A stretch of DNA of 64,000 bases from contig NZ_AZEC01000005.1 of the NCBI RefSeq assembly GCF_001435585.1, forward strand, positions 124,001 through 188,000, written 5' to 3'. A program made the position numbers and the translations under genes. The number at the start of each line of letters is the position of its first letter. Position 1 is the first letter of the stretch. Below the pieces are notes generated by a model that had not been told where the DNA came from, did no database searches, and saw only the letters and a list, made by a program, of their open reading frames with translations. Source of the stretch: Schleiferilactobacillus perolens DSM 12744 (GTDB lineage Bacteria; Bacillota; Bacilli; Lactobacillales; Lactobacillaceae). Shown piece by piece: positions 26,479-39,229 of this stretch.

Positions 26479-26563
26479 GCAGAACCGACGCCTCTGTGTA
26501 AACGGGCGAAACGACCCAGCTCCCTCGATCTAAGGCCATCCTGGCCAAAAATCCACAAGTGCG
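26479..26563. repeat. Family 1 element, half copy Ca
   Basis: Left arm and loop only, starting AGAACCGACGCCTCTGTGTAA and containing GTAAACGGGC at 26498. It is nearly identical over about 80 bases to the left arm of the complete copy at 26.66-26.79 kb. It ends at AAGTGCGGG where the next unit starts. Confidence 0.8.
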
Positions 26564-26650
26564 GGCAGAACCGACATTCCCGCGTAAACGGGCGAAGCCG
26601 ACCAGAAGCTAGCACAGAAGAGACGGCAGGCAAAAAAACCTAAGTGCGGG
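26564..26650. repeat. Family 1 element, half copy Cb
   Basis: Second left-arm unit, 86 bases after the first, with GTAAACGGGC at 26584, GACCAGAAGCTAG and a different body sequence, ending AAAACCTAAGTGCGGG. Its body resembles the arms of copies A and B rather than its tandem neighbours. No right arm. Confidence 0.8.
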
Positions 26651-26784
26651 TAGAACCGACGCTTCTGTGTAAACGGGCGAAACGACCCAGCTCCCTCGAT
26701 CTAAGGCCATCCTGGCCAAAAATCCACAAGTGCGGTGGATTTGTGTCCAGGCTGTCCTTAGATGTCGGGAGCTACCCGGGTCGT

Positions 26785-26796
<12 letters not shown>
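26651..26796. repeat. Family 1 element, complete copy Cc
   Basis: Third unit, 85 bases after the second, and the only one here with a right arm. The base stem GGGCGAAACGACCC (26675-26688) pairs with GGGTCGTTTCGCCC (26778-26791). AGCTCCC/GGGAGCT, ATCTAAGG/CCTTAGAT, CCTGG/CCAGG and ATCCAC/GTGGAT continue the stem to a loop containing AAGTGCG. It stops just before the pyrH promoter. Together the three units fill the tsf-pyrH gap; no gene is seen in it. Confidence 0.85.
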
Positions 26797-27591
<795 letters not shown>

Positions 27592-27605
27592 GGAGGCCAC
27601 AACAA

Positions 27606-28166
27606 ATGGCAACAGAAGATCTATTAGAACGGACTAAGGCGGGAATGGGCAAGGCTCAAGATGCCCTGCGCAACGATCTGGCTAATATTCGAGCTGGTCG
27701 GGCCAATGCCGGTCTACTCAATCGAATTCAAGTGAATTATTATGGTGCACCCACGCCTTTGAATCAAATGGCGGCTATCAATATCCCTGAACCGCGGGTA
27801 TTAATGATTACACCCTACGACAAGTCTTCCTTGAATGATATTGAGAAAGCAATTCTGGCATCAGATTTGGGGTTAACACCAGCCAATGACGGGAATGTCG
27901 TCCGCTTGGTGATTCCTCAATTAACGGGTGAGCGCCGTAAAGAATTAGCCAAAGAAGTTGGTAAAGATGCGGAAGAAGCTAAAATTGCGGTGCGCAATGT
28001 TCGTCGAGATGCCATGGACGAATTAAAAAAGGCTGAAAAAGCGGCTGAGATCAGTGAAGATGTCATGCACGATTTAGAAAACAAGGTGCAAAAACTGACA
28101 GATGACGCGGTCAAAGGTGTCGATAAAATCGCCCAAGACAAGGAAAAGGAAATCACTGAAGTCTAA
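27606..28166 (+). CDS. frr: Ribosome recycling factor
   Basis: Splits post-termination ribosomes together with EF-G, 186 aa. The family segments [21 protein letters not shown] and [20 protein letters not shown] are present, as are the three-helix-bundle end segments. AAGGAGG precedes the ATG. A hairpin at 28177-28204 follows its stop. Confidence 0.97.
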   Translation: MATEDLLERTKAGMGKAQDALRNDLANIRAGRANAGLLNRIQVNYYGAPTPLNQMAAINIPEPRVLMITPYDKSSLNDIEKAILASDLGLTPANDGNVVRLVIPQLTGERRKELAKEVGKDAEEAKIAVRNVRRDAMDELKKAEKAAEISEDVMHDLENKVQKLTDDAVKGVDKIAQDKEKEITEV

Positions 28167-28176
28167 TTGAGTGATC

Positions 28177-28210
28177 AGACCCGTTGGTGCGATGCAGCGG
28201 GTCTTCTTCA
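28177..28210 (+). terminator. Weak terminator-like hairpin between frr and uppS
   Basis: AGACCCG (28177-28183) pairs with CGGGTCT (28198-28204) and is followed by a short T/C tail. Probably partial termination within a continuous gene series. Confidence 0.45.
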
Positions 28211-28233
28211 TTGCAAAAAAGCGAGGCGAAACG

Positions 28234-28965
28234 ATGGCTGCACAATCAGATGAAATTACGATTCCTAAGCACGTTGCCATTATCATGGACGGTAACGGTC
28301 GCTGGGCTAAGGCACGCCATTTGCCCCGGGTTGCTGGGCATAAGGAAGGCATGGACAACGTTAAACGGATTGCGATTGCGGCCAGCCATTTGGGAATCAA
28401 GGTATTAACGGTTTATGCCTTTTCTACGGAGAATTGGCGGCGGCCGACTGATGAGGTGAATTACCTCATGGGTTTGCCGGTGAGATTCTTTAACCACTAT
28501 ATGCCCGATTTAATGGCTGAAAATGTTCGGGTGAACGTGATGGGGTATTTGGACGAATTACCTGCCCAAACTCGGCAGGTGACCTTGGACGCCATGGATC
28601 AGACCAAGAATAATACCGGTATGGTTTTGAATTTTGCGTTCAACTATGGCGCCCGCAAAGAGATCACCACGGCTGTCCAACAAATTGCATCGGCTGTAGC
28701 CGAAGGCCAATTAGCGGTTGACGAAATTAATGAAAAAACCGTCGCCGATCATTTATTTACCGCCTCATTAGGCAAGTGGCAGGATCCAGATCTATTGATT
28801 CGGACTAGCGGCGAAGAACGGCTGTCTAACTTTTTACTATGGCAGTTGGCTTATTCCGAATTTGTATTTACAGATGTCCATTGGCCGGATTTTACCAGCC
28901 AGGATTTAGAGAAAGCTGTTCAGACATTTAGTCACCGACAGCGCCGCTATGGCGGATTAAAGTAA
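28234..28965 (+). CDS. uppS: Undecaprenyl (isoprenyl) diphosphate synthase
   Basis: Cis-prenyltransferase, 243 aa, that makes the C55 lipid carrier for peptidoglycan and teichoic acids. Motifs: [20 protein letters not shown] with the catalytic Asp near residue 21, [11 protein letters not shown], and [20 protein letters not shown]. The ATG at 28234 was chosen over an upstream GTG that lies in the frr hairpin. cdsA follows 17 bases later. Confidence 0.96.
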   Translation: MAAQSDEITIPKHVAIIMDGNGRWAKARHLPRVAGHKEGMDNVKRIAIAASHLGIKVLTVYAFSTENWRRPTDEVNYLMGLPVRFFNHYMPDLMAENVRVNVMGYLDELPAQTRQVTLDAMDQTKNNTGMVLNFAFNYGARKEITTAVQQIASAVAEGQLAVDEINEKTVADHLFTASLGKWQDPDLLIRTSGEERLSNFLLWQLAYSEFVFTDVHWPDFTSQDLEKAVQTFSHRQRRYGGLK

Positions 28966-28982
28966 GCGAGAGGAAGTTTGGC

Positions 28983-29798
28983 ATGCGACAACGGGTAATC
29001 ACAGCGATTTGGGCTTTGGCAATTTTTATACCAACAATTTGGTTTGGCGGGTGGGCCATTGAGGTCTTGGCTATTCTGCTCGGACTGGTTGGTCTGTCTG
29101 AGTTCTTCTTGATGCGCAAACGAATTGTGGTGTCGCCAGACTTTTTTGTGGCTGGTTTGGGCATCATTGTCATAATCTTGCCGGCCGGGTTTTACGGGTG
29201 GCTGAAAGGTTGGCTGCCTAACAACGTTTCCCACTGGTTCAATATCACCGAGTTCTTGATGATTCTGTTCATGTTAATGCTGGTGATCACGGTTACTAGC
29301 AAAAATCGGATCAACGTCGAAGATATTGCCATCTCCGCATTAGCCATGGCTTATTTGGGCGGCGGTTTTGGCTCCTTAGTAATCGTGCGTAATCAAGGCA
29401 GCTTCATCAAATTGCTCTTTGTATTATTAATCGTTTGGACGACAGATTCCGGTGCGTATATGTTTGGTCGTAAGTTTGGTAAACATAAGTTGACGCCCAT
29501 TTCTCCCAACAAGACTTGGGAGGGCTCAATTGGCGGCACAGTGGCCGCTGTCATTGTGGGTACGGTGTACTGTTTGATTTTCCCTGAGGTCCAGGCGTGG
29601 GCAATGTGGCGGATGGTATTGATCATCTTGATGCTGTCTGTGGTGGGTCAGTTTGGTGATTTAGTTGAATCGGCATATAAGCGGTATTTCGGTGTCAAAG
29701 ACTCCGGCAAGATTTTACCTGGTCATGGCGGTATTCTCGACCGATTCGACAGTCTGCTATTCGTCTTGCCGCTGGTCCAGGTGTTTGGGTTACTGTAA
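28983..29798 (+). CDS. cdsA: Phosphatidate cytidylyltransferase
   Basis: Makes CDP-diacylglycerol from phosphatidate and CTP, the branch point of phospholipid synthesis; 271 aa, with about eight membrane helices. The C-terminal signature is VESAYKRYFGVKDSGKILPG followed by HGGILDRFDS. GAGAGGAAG precedes the ATG. It sits between uppS and the site-2 protease gene in the standard order. Confidence 0.96.
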   Translation: MRQRVITAIWALAIFIPTIWFGGWAIEVLAILLGLVGLSEFFLMRKRIVVSPDFFVAGLGIIVIILPAGFYGWLKGWLPNNVSHWFNITEFLMILFMLMLVITVTSKNRINVEDIAISALAMAYLGGGFGSLVIVRNQGSFIKLLFVLLIVWTTDSGAYMFGRKFGKHKLTPISPNKTWEGSIGGTVAAVIVGTVYCLIFPEVQAWAMWRMVLIILMLSVVGQFGDLVESAYKRYFGVKDSGKILPGHGGILDRFDSLLFVLPLVQVFGLL

Positions 29799-29829
29799 CC
29801 TTTCACGAACGTTGTAAAGGAGTGAATCA

Positions 29830-32873
<3,044 letters not shown>

Positions 32874-32923
32874 CCACTGATTTAAGTCACCGTTTTTTAG
32901 TTTGACAGAAAGGGTTGAGTCAT

Positions 32924-35900
32924 TTGGCATTATCTCCGGAAGAAATGTTGACCCAACTCCTCGACCAGATCGACATGACGGTCTCCGCTCCCGGCGGGGA
33001 CCGTTTTGTTGGTGGCGCCGTGGAGAAGGTCATCGTTCATGAGCAGACCAAGCAGTGGGAATTTGTATTGCGTTTGCCGCAATTACTGCCGTTTACTGCA
33101 TACAGTGTATTTCTAAGCAAGTTGACCAAGGCCTTTGCCGACATTGCCTCCGTGGCCGTCCGATTGAACGTGACCAACCCGCAATTCGACAATCAACTAT
33201 TGGCCGATTATTGGCCCTATATCGTCCAAACCTGTGCGGCCTCATCACCAGCATTAGCCCAAGTGGCGGCACCGACTTTGCAAGGCGACCGAGTGGCCAT
33301 CAGTGTCGACAACGAAGTGGTAAAAAACTACGTCGTGGAGAACGCCTTGAGTTGCGTGGAAGAGGCCTATGCCAGATTGGGTTTCCCTGCGTTTAACATT
33401 CATGTCTACGTGGACGATTCTGCGACCCAGGAAAAAATTGAGGCGTTACGCCAGCAGCAGGAACAGCACAACCAAGAGCTGTCGGCTCAGGCGTTGATCA
33501 AAGCCCAAGAGAAGGCTGTGACTGGCGGTTCCAGTAATGGCGGTGGCGCGTCCAGTGGTGACGGGGTGCATATCGGCAAGCCTATTCCCAGCGATGCGCC
33601 TGTCAAACAGATGGGGGATATTACGGAACCGGACCGCACGATCGTGGTCCAAGGCAAGATTTTCTCCTGTGATGTGCGGACTTTGCGCAGTGGCAAACAA
33701 ATGCTGTTGTTTGAGATGACAGACTATACATCTTCCTTTACGGTGAAAAAATTCTCTCGTGAATCTGGTGAAGATCCGGATTTTGCACAGGTACAAGTTG
33801 GCCAATGGGTCAAGGTACGGGGTCCGGTGCAAGAGGATAAGTATTCTCAAGAACTGATGATTAATGCCTACGATATTCAAACGATCTCCCATCCTGAACG
33901 GCAGGATACGGCCGAAGGTGACAAACGGATCGAGTTGCATTTGCATACCACGATGTCACAGATGGATGCCACTAATTCTGCCACAGATTATGTGAATCAG
34001 GCCGCCATGTGGGGCATGCCAGCCATTGCCGTAACGGACCATGCCGTCGCTCAGGCCTTCCCTGAGGCCCACACGGCCGGATTAAAAAATAAGTTAAAAG
34101 TTATGTATGGGGTGGAGATCAACCTCGTGGATGACGCCACCCCGATTGGTTATAATCTCCGCGACCAAGCCTTGAATGGCGATGAAGAGTATGTCGTGTT
34201 CGATATCGAAACGACGGGACTGTCTGCACCGACCGACCGTATTATCGAAATCGGTGCGGTCAAAATGAAGAATAATAAGGTGTTAGCCAAGTTTGATGAA
34301 TTTATCAATCCGGGCTTTCCTTTGAGTGCCACCACGATCAACCTGACCACAATTACCGACGAAATGGTCCAAAGCGGCGGCAGTGAAGAGGAAATCATCA
34401 AGAAATTCACTGATTTTGTGGGGGACGATATTGTCGTAGGGCACAACGTCACTTTTGATATTGGCTTCATTAACGTCGCTCGCCACCGGCTCGGCTGGCC
34501 GTCTGTGCCGAATCCAATTATCGATACGTTAATTATGTCTCGGACCTTACATCCTGAACGGGGCCGGCATACCTTAGACAGCTTGTCGCGGGTGTACAAG
34601 ATTACGTTAACGCAGCATCACCGAGCTTCTGATGACTCGGAAGCCACTGGATATCTGTATTTTGCCCTGTTGAAAGAAATGGTGGAACGATTCCAGACAG
34701 CCAATGTGAACCAGGTCAACGACCATATCGGCGGCAAGGATGCTTGGAGTACCGGCCGGCCTAGTCATGCAATCATTATTGCTAAGACTCAAGCAGGGTT
34801 GAAAAATTTATTCAAGATCGTGTCCTTCTCTCTCACAGATTACTTCCATCGCGTGGCCCGTGTACCCCGCAGTATTTTGAATAAGTATCGCGAGGGCATT
34901 ATCGTCGGATCTGGCTGTGCAGATGGCGAAGTCTTCACTGCGATGATGCAAAAAGGATACGCAGACGCCAAAGAACTGGCAACCTACTATGACTATCTGG
35001 AGGTTCAGCCCCATGCGGCATATGAACCTTTATTAGCGACTGAAATGATTAAAGGGAACGACCAGCTGGAAGAAATTTTGAGCAACATGGTCAAACTCGG
35101 CCAAGAATTGGATAAGCCTGTGGTCGCCACCGGTGATGTCCATTTCCTGAATCCCGAAGATGCCATTTATCGGGAAATTTTACAGCGATCAATGAAGATC
35201 AACGCCCATCGTAAGTTGTATTTCCCTGATCTGCATTTCCGCACAACAGATGAAATGTTAAAAGATTTTGCCTTTTTGGGTGAGGAAACTGCCCATCAAA
35301 TTGTCGTCGACAATACGCATACCGTGGCCAACTGGGTCGATGATGATATCACCCCAGTGAAGGACAAATTGTACACCCCGCACATGCCTGGCGCCGAAGA
35401 GGACATCCGCCGACTCACGATGACCCAAGCAAAAGAATGGTATGGTGATCCATTACCTGAGATTGTCCAGGCTCGTTTGGATAAAGAGTTAAAGAGTATC
35501 ATCGGTAACGGGTTCTCAGTCATTTACCTGATTGCTCAAAAGTTGGTGCATAAGTCCAACAAGGATGGGTACTTGGTTGGTTCCCGGGGCAGTGTCGGCT
35601 CGTCACTGGTGGCAACCATGACCGGGATCACTGAGGTCAATCCGTTGCCGCCGCATTATCGCTGTCCCAATTGTCATTATTCAGAGTTCTTCACCAAGGG
35701 CGAAATCGGTTCTGGTTTCGATTTACCCGATAAGAAATGTCCTAAGTGCGGTACTGAGTTAATCAAAGAGGGCCAGGATATTCCCTTCGAAACGTTCCTT
35801 GGTTTCAAAGGAGATAAGGTACCTGATATCGATCTAAACTTCTCCGGGGATTACCAACCCATTGCCCACAACTATACCAAGGTATTGTTTGGTGAAGATT

Positions 35901-37249
35901 ACGTTTATCGGGCCGGTACCATCGGCACGGTGGCGGAGAAAACAGCGTATGGTTACGTCCTGCATTACCAAGAAGTGACTGAGCAAAAGATTCGGGGCGC
36001 GGAAATTGACCGCTTAGCTGCAGGGTGTACGGGGGTCAAACGGACCACTGGTCAACATCCAGCGGGCATCATTGTTGTCCCAGATGATATGGATATCTAT
36101 GATTTCACGCCGATTCAGTATCCGGCGGACGATCGGGATGCAGCGTGGAAGACGACTCACTTCGATTTCCATTCAATCCATGACAATATTTTGAAGCTTG
36201 ATATTTTAGGTCATGATGACCCCACGATGATCCGGATGCTCCAGGATCTGTCCGGGGTTAATCCTAAGACCATCCCGTATGATGATCCCGGCGTGATGGG
36301 GTTATTTTCTGGGACAGAACCGTTGGGTGTGACTGAAGAGCAAATTCAATCGAAGACTGGCACATTGGGTGTGCCGGAATTTGGTACCCGTTTTGTGCGG
36401 GGGATGCTGGAGGAAACGCACCCGACCACGTTTGCCGAATTATTGCAGATTTCTGGTCTGTCCCATGGGACGGATGTGTGGCTGGGCAATGCAGAGGAAT
36501 TGATCCAACAGGGTGTAGTCAAACTGAAGGACGTGATCGGCTGTCGGGACAACATCATGATGGACTTGATTCATTGGGGCCTGGATTCACAATTGGCTTT
36601 CCAAATCATGGAACATGTCCGTAAGGGGCGTGGTATCCCTGATGATTGGCAGGACAAGATGCGAGAGAACAAAAACATTCCATCCTGGTACATTGATTCC
36701 TGCTTGAAGATCAAGTACATGTTCCCCAAGGCCCATGCGACGGCTTACATCGAAATGGCATTGCGCATTGCATGGTTCAAAGTTTATTACCCATTGGCTT
36801 ACTACTGTGCTTACATGTCCGTCCGAGCCGATGATTATGACCTAGTCGCCATGACTAATGGTAAGGAAACGATTAAGGCTGCTATGCAAGCAATCAATGA
36901 GAAGGGCAATGATGCCAGTGCCAAAGAGAAGAACTTACTCACAGTATTGGAAATTGCCAACGAATGCTGGGAGCGGGGGATCCGTATTAAAATGGTCGAC
37001 ATCGATAAATCAGAGGCTCAAAACTTCACGATTCTCGACGACCACACCTTACTTGCACCCTTCAACGCCGTCCCATCTCTTGGCGACCGTGTAGCCAAAA
37101 ATATCGTTGCCGCCCGCGCAGAAAAACCGTTCCTTTCCAAAGAGGACATCGCATCCCGCGGCGGCGTCTCCAAGACGCTAATGGAATACCTGGACCACAA
37201 TGGCGTCCTAGAAGGCCTACCAGACGCGAACCAGTTGTCGTTGTTCTAA
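32924..37249 (+). CDS. polC: DNA polymerase III PolC (Gram-positive replicase)
   Basis: Replicative polymerase, 1441 aa. In order: N-terminal domain (1-215), OB domain (about 235-325), a PHP domain interrupted by the 3'-5' exonuclease (ELHLHT near 340; VFDIETTGL near 426), then the polymerase. A zinc knuckle, CPNC and CPKC, is near 914-947, and the catalytic DIDLNFSGD is near 968. The TTG at 32924 was chosen because AAAGGG at 32909-32914 is nine bases upstream; a TTG at 32915 would abut it. Terminated by a hairpin that encloses a family 2 remnant. Confidence 0.97.
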   Translation: MALSPEEMLTQLLDQIDMTVSAPGGDRFVGGAVEKVIVHEQTKQWEFVLRLPQLLPFTAYSVFLSKLTKAFADIASVAVRLNVTNPQFDNQLLADYWPYIVQTCAASSPALAQVAAPTLQGDRVAISVDNEVVKNYVVENALSCVEEAYARLGFPAFNIHVYVDDSATQEKIEALRQQQEQHNQELSAQALIKAQEKAVTGGSSNGGGASSGDGVHIGKPIPSDAPVKQMGDITEPDRTIVVQGKIFSCDVRTLRSGKQMLLFEMTDYTSSFTVKKFSRESGEDPDFAQVQVGQWVKVRGPVQEDKYSQELMINAYDIQTISHPERQDTAEGDKRIELHLHTTMSQMDATNSATDYVNQAAMWGMPAIAVTDHAVAQAFPEAHTAGLKNKLKVMYGVEINLVDDATPIGYNLRDQALNGDEEYVVFDIETTGLSAPTDRIIEIGAVKMKNNKVLAKFDEFINPGFPLSATTINLTTITDEMVQSGGSEEEIIKKFTDFVGDDIVVGHNVTFDIGFINVARHRLGWPSVPNPIIDTLIMSRTLHPERGRHTLDSLSRVYKITLTQHHRASDDSEATGYLYFALLKEMVERFQTANVNQVNDHIGGKDAWSTGRPSHAIIIAKTQAGLKNLFKIVSFSLTDYFHRVARVPRSILNKYREGIIVGSGCADGEVFTAMMQKGYADAKELATYYDYLEVQPHAAYEPLLATEMIKGNDQLEEILSNMVKLGQELDKPVVATGDVHFLNPEDAIYREILQRSMKINAHRKLYFPDLHFRTTDEMLKDFAFLGEETAHQIVVDNTHTVANWVDDDITPVKDKLYTPHMPGAEEDIRRLTMTQAKEWYGDPLPEIVQARLDKELKSIIGNGFSVIYLIAQKLVHKSNKDGYLVGSRGSVGSSLVATMTGITEVNPLPPHYRCPNCHYSEFFTKGEIGSGFDLPDKKCPKCGTELIKEGQDIPFETFLGFKGDKVPDIDLNFSGDYQPIAHNYTKVLFGEDYVYRAGTIGTVAEKTAYGYVLHYQEVTEQKIRGAEIDRLAAGCTGVKRTTGQHPAGIIVVPDDMDIYDFTPIQYPADDRDAAWKTTHFDFHSIHDNILKLDILGHDDPTMIRMLQDLSGVNPKTIPYDDPGVMGLFSGTEPLGVTEEQIQSKTGTLGVPEFGTRFVRGMLEETHPTTFAELLQISGLSHGTDVWLGNAEELIQQGVVKLKDVIGCRDNIMMDLIHWGLDSQLAFQIMEHVRKGRGIPDDWQDKMRENKNIPSWYIDSCLKIKYMFPKAHATAYIEMALRIAWFKVYYPLAYYCAYMSVRADDYDLVAMTNGKETIKAAMQAINEKGNDASAKEKNLLTVLEIANECWERGIRIKMVDIDKSEAQNFTILDDHTLLAPFNAVPSLGDRVAKNIVAARAEKPFLSKEDIASRGGVSKTLMEYLDHNGVLEGLPDANQLSLF

Positions 37250-37266
37250 ATTTTGTGCTAACAAGT

Positions 37267-37363
37267 AAGGGTTGAGACCAAAGCTCGAATCCTGACGTCT
37301 CCAGTGCCAATGCGGAGCATTGGCACGGCCGTCATCGACAGCTTTAGCCTCAACCCTTTTTCT
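37267..37363 (+). terminator. Composite terminator after polC
   Basis: AAGGGTTGAG (37267-37276) pairs with CTCAACCCTT (37349-37358). Inside are AAAGCT/AGCTTT, TGACG/CGTCA and a 10-pair apical stem; T run follows. The apical part is a family 2 repeat remnant. Confidence 0.85.
37304..37326. repeat. Family 2 remnant, copy D (collapsed)
   Basis: GTGCCAATGC (37304-37313), a GGA loop and GCATTGGCAC (37317-37326): the two outer ends of the 58.4 kb family 2 element brought together with the interior lost. The right flank CACGGCCGT also matches the left flank of that copy in inverse. Confidence 0.7.
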
Positions 37364-37382
37364 AACATTTTTGTCACTTTCA

Positions 37383-37410
37383 TTGACGCCCCGCCCCTAT
37401 GTGCTATCTT
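37383..37410 (+). promoter_or_regulatory. Promoter of the LURP-one-like pair
   Basis: TTGACG (37383-37388), a 16-base spacer and TATCTT (37405-37410), with TG making an extended -10. Confidence 0.65.
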
Positions 37411-37439
37411 TAACGTAACTTAAGGTGGGAGATGTTAAA

Positions 37440-37925
37440 ATGAGCACTCTAACATTCAAACTGTACCCGCTCAGCCTAGGCAACCAGTACGACATCCTCG
37501 ACGATGACCAGACCGTCCGCTACCGCATCCATGGCAACGGCCGAGTCATCCGGACAGCCTATGCAATCAGAGATGCAGAGGACAATGAGATCGCTAGACT
37601 GGAAGCACCCGGCGACCTAGTGAACCATTTTGTGATCAAGATGCAAGGAAAGGTCATTGCGACGATTGAGGGCACCACCAGGAAAGCGGATAGTGACTTC
37701 ATCATCGACGGTGGTCAAATTAAGATTACCCGGCACGTCGATTCTCAACTCAACGGCTATGACGTGATAGTGGGCGATACTCAAGTGGCCGCGATTGCCA
37801 CGCCCTTTAAAAGCGGCGGCGGTACCCGCGTTCAAATTCTTGATGAAGATTATGAAGGCTTAGTCGTCGCCATCACACTCGCCATTTTTTGGAGTCATAA
37901 ACAAAGCAGCGGTCGCACTGATTAG
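37440..37925 (+). CDS. LURP-one-related (YxjI-like) protein, first copy
   Basis: 161 aa, tubby-like beta-barrel fold of the LURP-one family judged from its repeated strand pattern: FKLYPLSLGNQYDILDDDQT, then repeats of the type (E/K)-x-(I/V)-A-x-(L/I)-x near residues 50, 75 and 115. It ends LDEDYEGLVVAITLAIFW, a hydrophobic C-terminal segment typical of the family. ATG 37440 is used because the GGTGGGAG site overlaps an earlier GTG. The next gene is a paralogue with the same ending. Function unknown; a role at the membrane or in phospholipid binding is only speculation. Confidence 0.8.
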   Translation: MSTLTFKLYPLSLGNQYDILDDDQTVRYRIHGNGRVIRTAYAIRDAEDNEIARLEAPGDLVNHFVIKMQGKVIATIEGTTRKADSDFIIDGGQIKITRHVDSQLNGYDVIVGDTQVAAIATPFKSGGGTRVQILDEDYEGLVVAITLAIFWSHKQSSGRTD

Positions 37926-37954
37926 AAATTGACGACCAGAAAGGACAGATGCCC

Positions 37955-38455
37955 ATGAGTCAATTATTCGTCCACCAGCACGTATTTAGTCTTCGCGGTC
38001 AATTTGATGTCACTGACATTAATGAAAAACCCGTTTATTCCGTCACTGGCAGTTTTTTGAAAGTGCCTAAATACTTTACGATTTACGATCATACCGGTCG
38101 GGAAATCGCCAAAGTCGTGCACCAGCCGTTTCATTTCTTCTCTACGTTCGACGTGGAAATGAACGGGACGGTGGTGGCCACGATTCGGCAACGCTTCAGC
38201 TTTTTCCGCAGCCGCTTCGATATCGACAGTGGGACGGTGACCGTTCAAGGCAGTTGGACAAACTTCCAATTTGGCGTCTTCGCGAACGGTCAGCAAGTCG
38301 CGTCTATTCATGAAGATGTCTTTTCCTTTGGCCATGCTTATGAACTGGACATCGAAGATGACGATTACGAAGGATTGGTTGTGGCATTGGTATTGGCGAT
38401 TGACTATGCGAAGTCTCAAGCCGCTTCTGGTTCTGCGGCCTCTTCTGCTAATTAA
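37955..38455 (+). CDS. LURP-one-related (YxjI-like) protein, second copy
   Basis: 166 aa, related to the preceding gene in layout: MSQLFVHQHVFSLRGQFDV, then GREIAKVVHQ, NGTVVATIRQ and NGQQVASIHED repeats, and the shared end EDDDYEGLVVALVLAIDY. It ends in a Ser/Ala-rich tail. ATG 37955 was chosen because AGAAAGGA (37938-37945) is nine bases upstream, whereas the ATG at 37949 is too close. The two genes are co-transcribed, 29 bases apart, and look like an old duplication. Confidence 0.8.
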   Translation: MSQLFVHQHVFSLRGQFDVTDINEKPVYSVTGSFLKVPKYFTIYDHTGREIAKVVHQPFHFFSTFDVEMNGTVVATIRQRFSFFRSRFDIDSGTVTVQGSWTNFQFGVFANGQQVASIHEDVFSFGHAYELDIEDDDYEGLVVALVLAIDYAKSQAASGSAASSAN

Positions 38456-38463
38456 TTCAGGAT

Positions 38464-38495
38464 CAATTGAGGAGGGCTGAAAAGTGCCCTCTGTT
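38464..38495 (+). terminator. Probable terminator after the LURP-one-like pair
   Basis: GAGGGC pairs with GCCCTC around TGAAAAGT, followed by a short T-containing tail. Modest strength. Confidence 0.5.
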
Positions 38496-38523
38496 TGCAT
38501 ACTGGTGCGGTTTATGGTACATT
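38495..38523 (+). promoter_or_regulatory. Promoter upstream of the rimP leader
   Basis: TTGCAT (38495-38500), a 17-base spacer and TACATT (38518-38523). It would start a transcript near 38530 that meets a strong terminator only 25-50 bases later. Confidence 0.55.
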
Positions 38524-38530
38524 ATATGCA

Positions 38531-38580
38531 GGATTTCTCATACTTCGGTAGGGGTGAGCAGTGATGCTCACTTTTTTTTG
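38531..38580 (+). promoter_or_regulatory. Attenuator-like terminator/anti-terminator in the rimP operon leader
   Basis: GTGAGCA (38554-38560) pairs with TGCTCAC (38565-38571) and is followed by eight T: a strong terminator. An alternative, CTCATAC-TTCG-GTA...TGAG (38537-38558), uses the TGAG of the terminator's left arm, so the two are mutually exclusive. This is an attenuator layout, or the 3' end of a 45-base RNA. What would switch it is not visible. The remaining gap (38581-38683) shows no gene. Confidence 0.5.
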
Positions 38581-38683
38581 GAATTAGTTTTACTAATCGA
38601 GTCTATCGAAAGATGAGAAAAAAGCCGTGTAAATAGGTTAACAGCAAGCTTTCATAATGAATTCAGACGTTCAATAAGCAAGG

Positions 38684-38714
38684 GGCGAAACGGTCTGCAA
38701 AAATTCGTTTCGCC
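38684..38714. repeat. Hairpin with family 1-like base before rimP
   Basis: GGCGAAACG (38684-38692) pairs perfectly with CGTTTCGCC (38706-38714), followed by AGAG. These nine bases are the base-stem sequence of family 1 copy Cc. It could be a minimal remnant or coincidence. It abuts the ribosome site of rimP. Confidence 0.5.
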
Positions 38715-38731
38715 AGAGAGGAGTTGATGTC

Positions 38732-39211
38732 GTGGCAAAGCAAACAATTGTCGAAACGGTGACTGACATTGTGCAGCCAATCGTGGCCGATGCCCATTTA
38801 CAACTCGTCGATGTCGAGTATGTGAAAGAGGGCAAGAATTGGTACCTCAGAGTGTATGTGGATAAAAGTGGCGGTATTGACGTGGAAGAGATCGCCAAGA
38901 TCAGTGAACCCATCAGCACGGCACTGGATGCGATTAAGCCTGATCCATTTCCCGCCAGCTATGTATTGGAAGTTTCTTCTCCCGGGGCAGAGCGGCCGTT
39001 GAAGACGGATCAGGATATGACGAATGCGGTCGGCGATTATATTCATATTTCGCTATACCAGCCACAGGATGGTCAAAAAGTATTCGAGGGTACGCTGAAA
39101 GAGGTCACGCCAGAGTCTTTGACTTTGACCGTTAAAGATAAAACGCGGCGAATTGATAAAACATTTGCGCGCCAAGCAGTGGCCCACGCCCGCTTAGCCA
39201 TTGAATTTTGA
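38732..39211 (+). CDS. rimP: Ribosome maturation factor RimP
   Basis: 30S assembly factor, 159 aa. The N-terminal alpha/beta domain includes DVEYVKEGKNWYLRVYVDK; the segment LEVSSPGAERPLKTDQD near residue 90 is diagnostic; a C-terminal SH3-like domain follows. GTG after GAGAGGAG. First gene of the nusA-infB operon, 18 bases before nusA. Confidence 0.95.
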   Translation: MAKQTIVETVTDIVQPIVADAHLQLVDVEYVKEGKNWYLRVYVDKSGGIDVEEIAKISEPISTALDAIKPDPFPASYVLEVSSPGAERPLKTDQDMTNAVGDYIHISLYQPQDGQKVFEGTLKEVTPESLTLTVKDKTRRIDKTFARQAVAHARLAIEF

Positions 39212-39229
39212 GGAAAGGGATTAGTAAAT

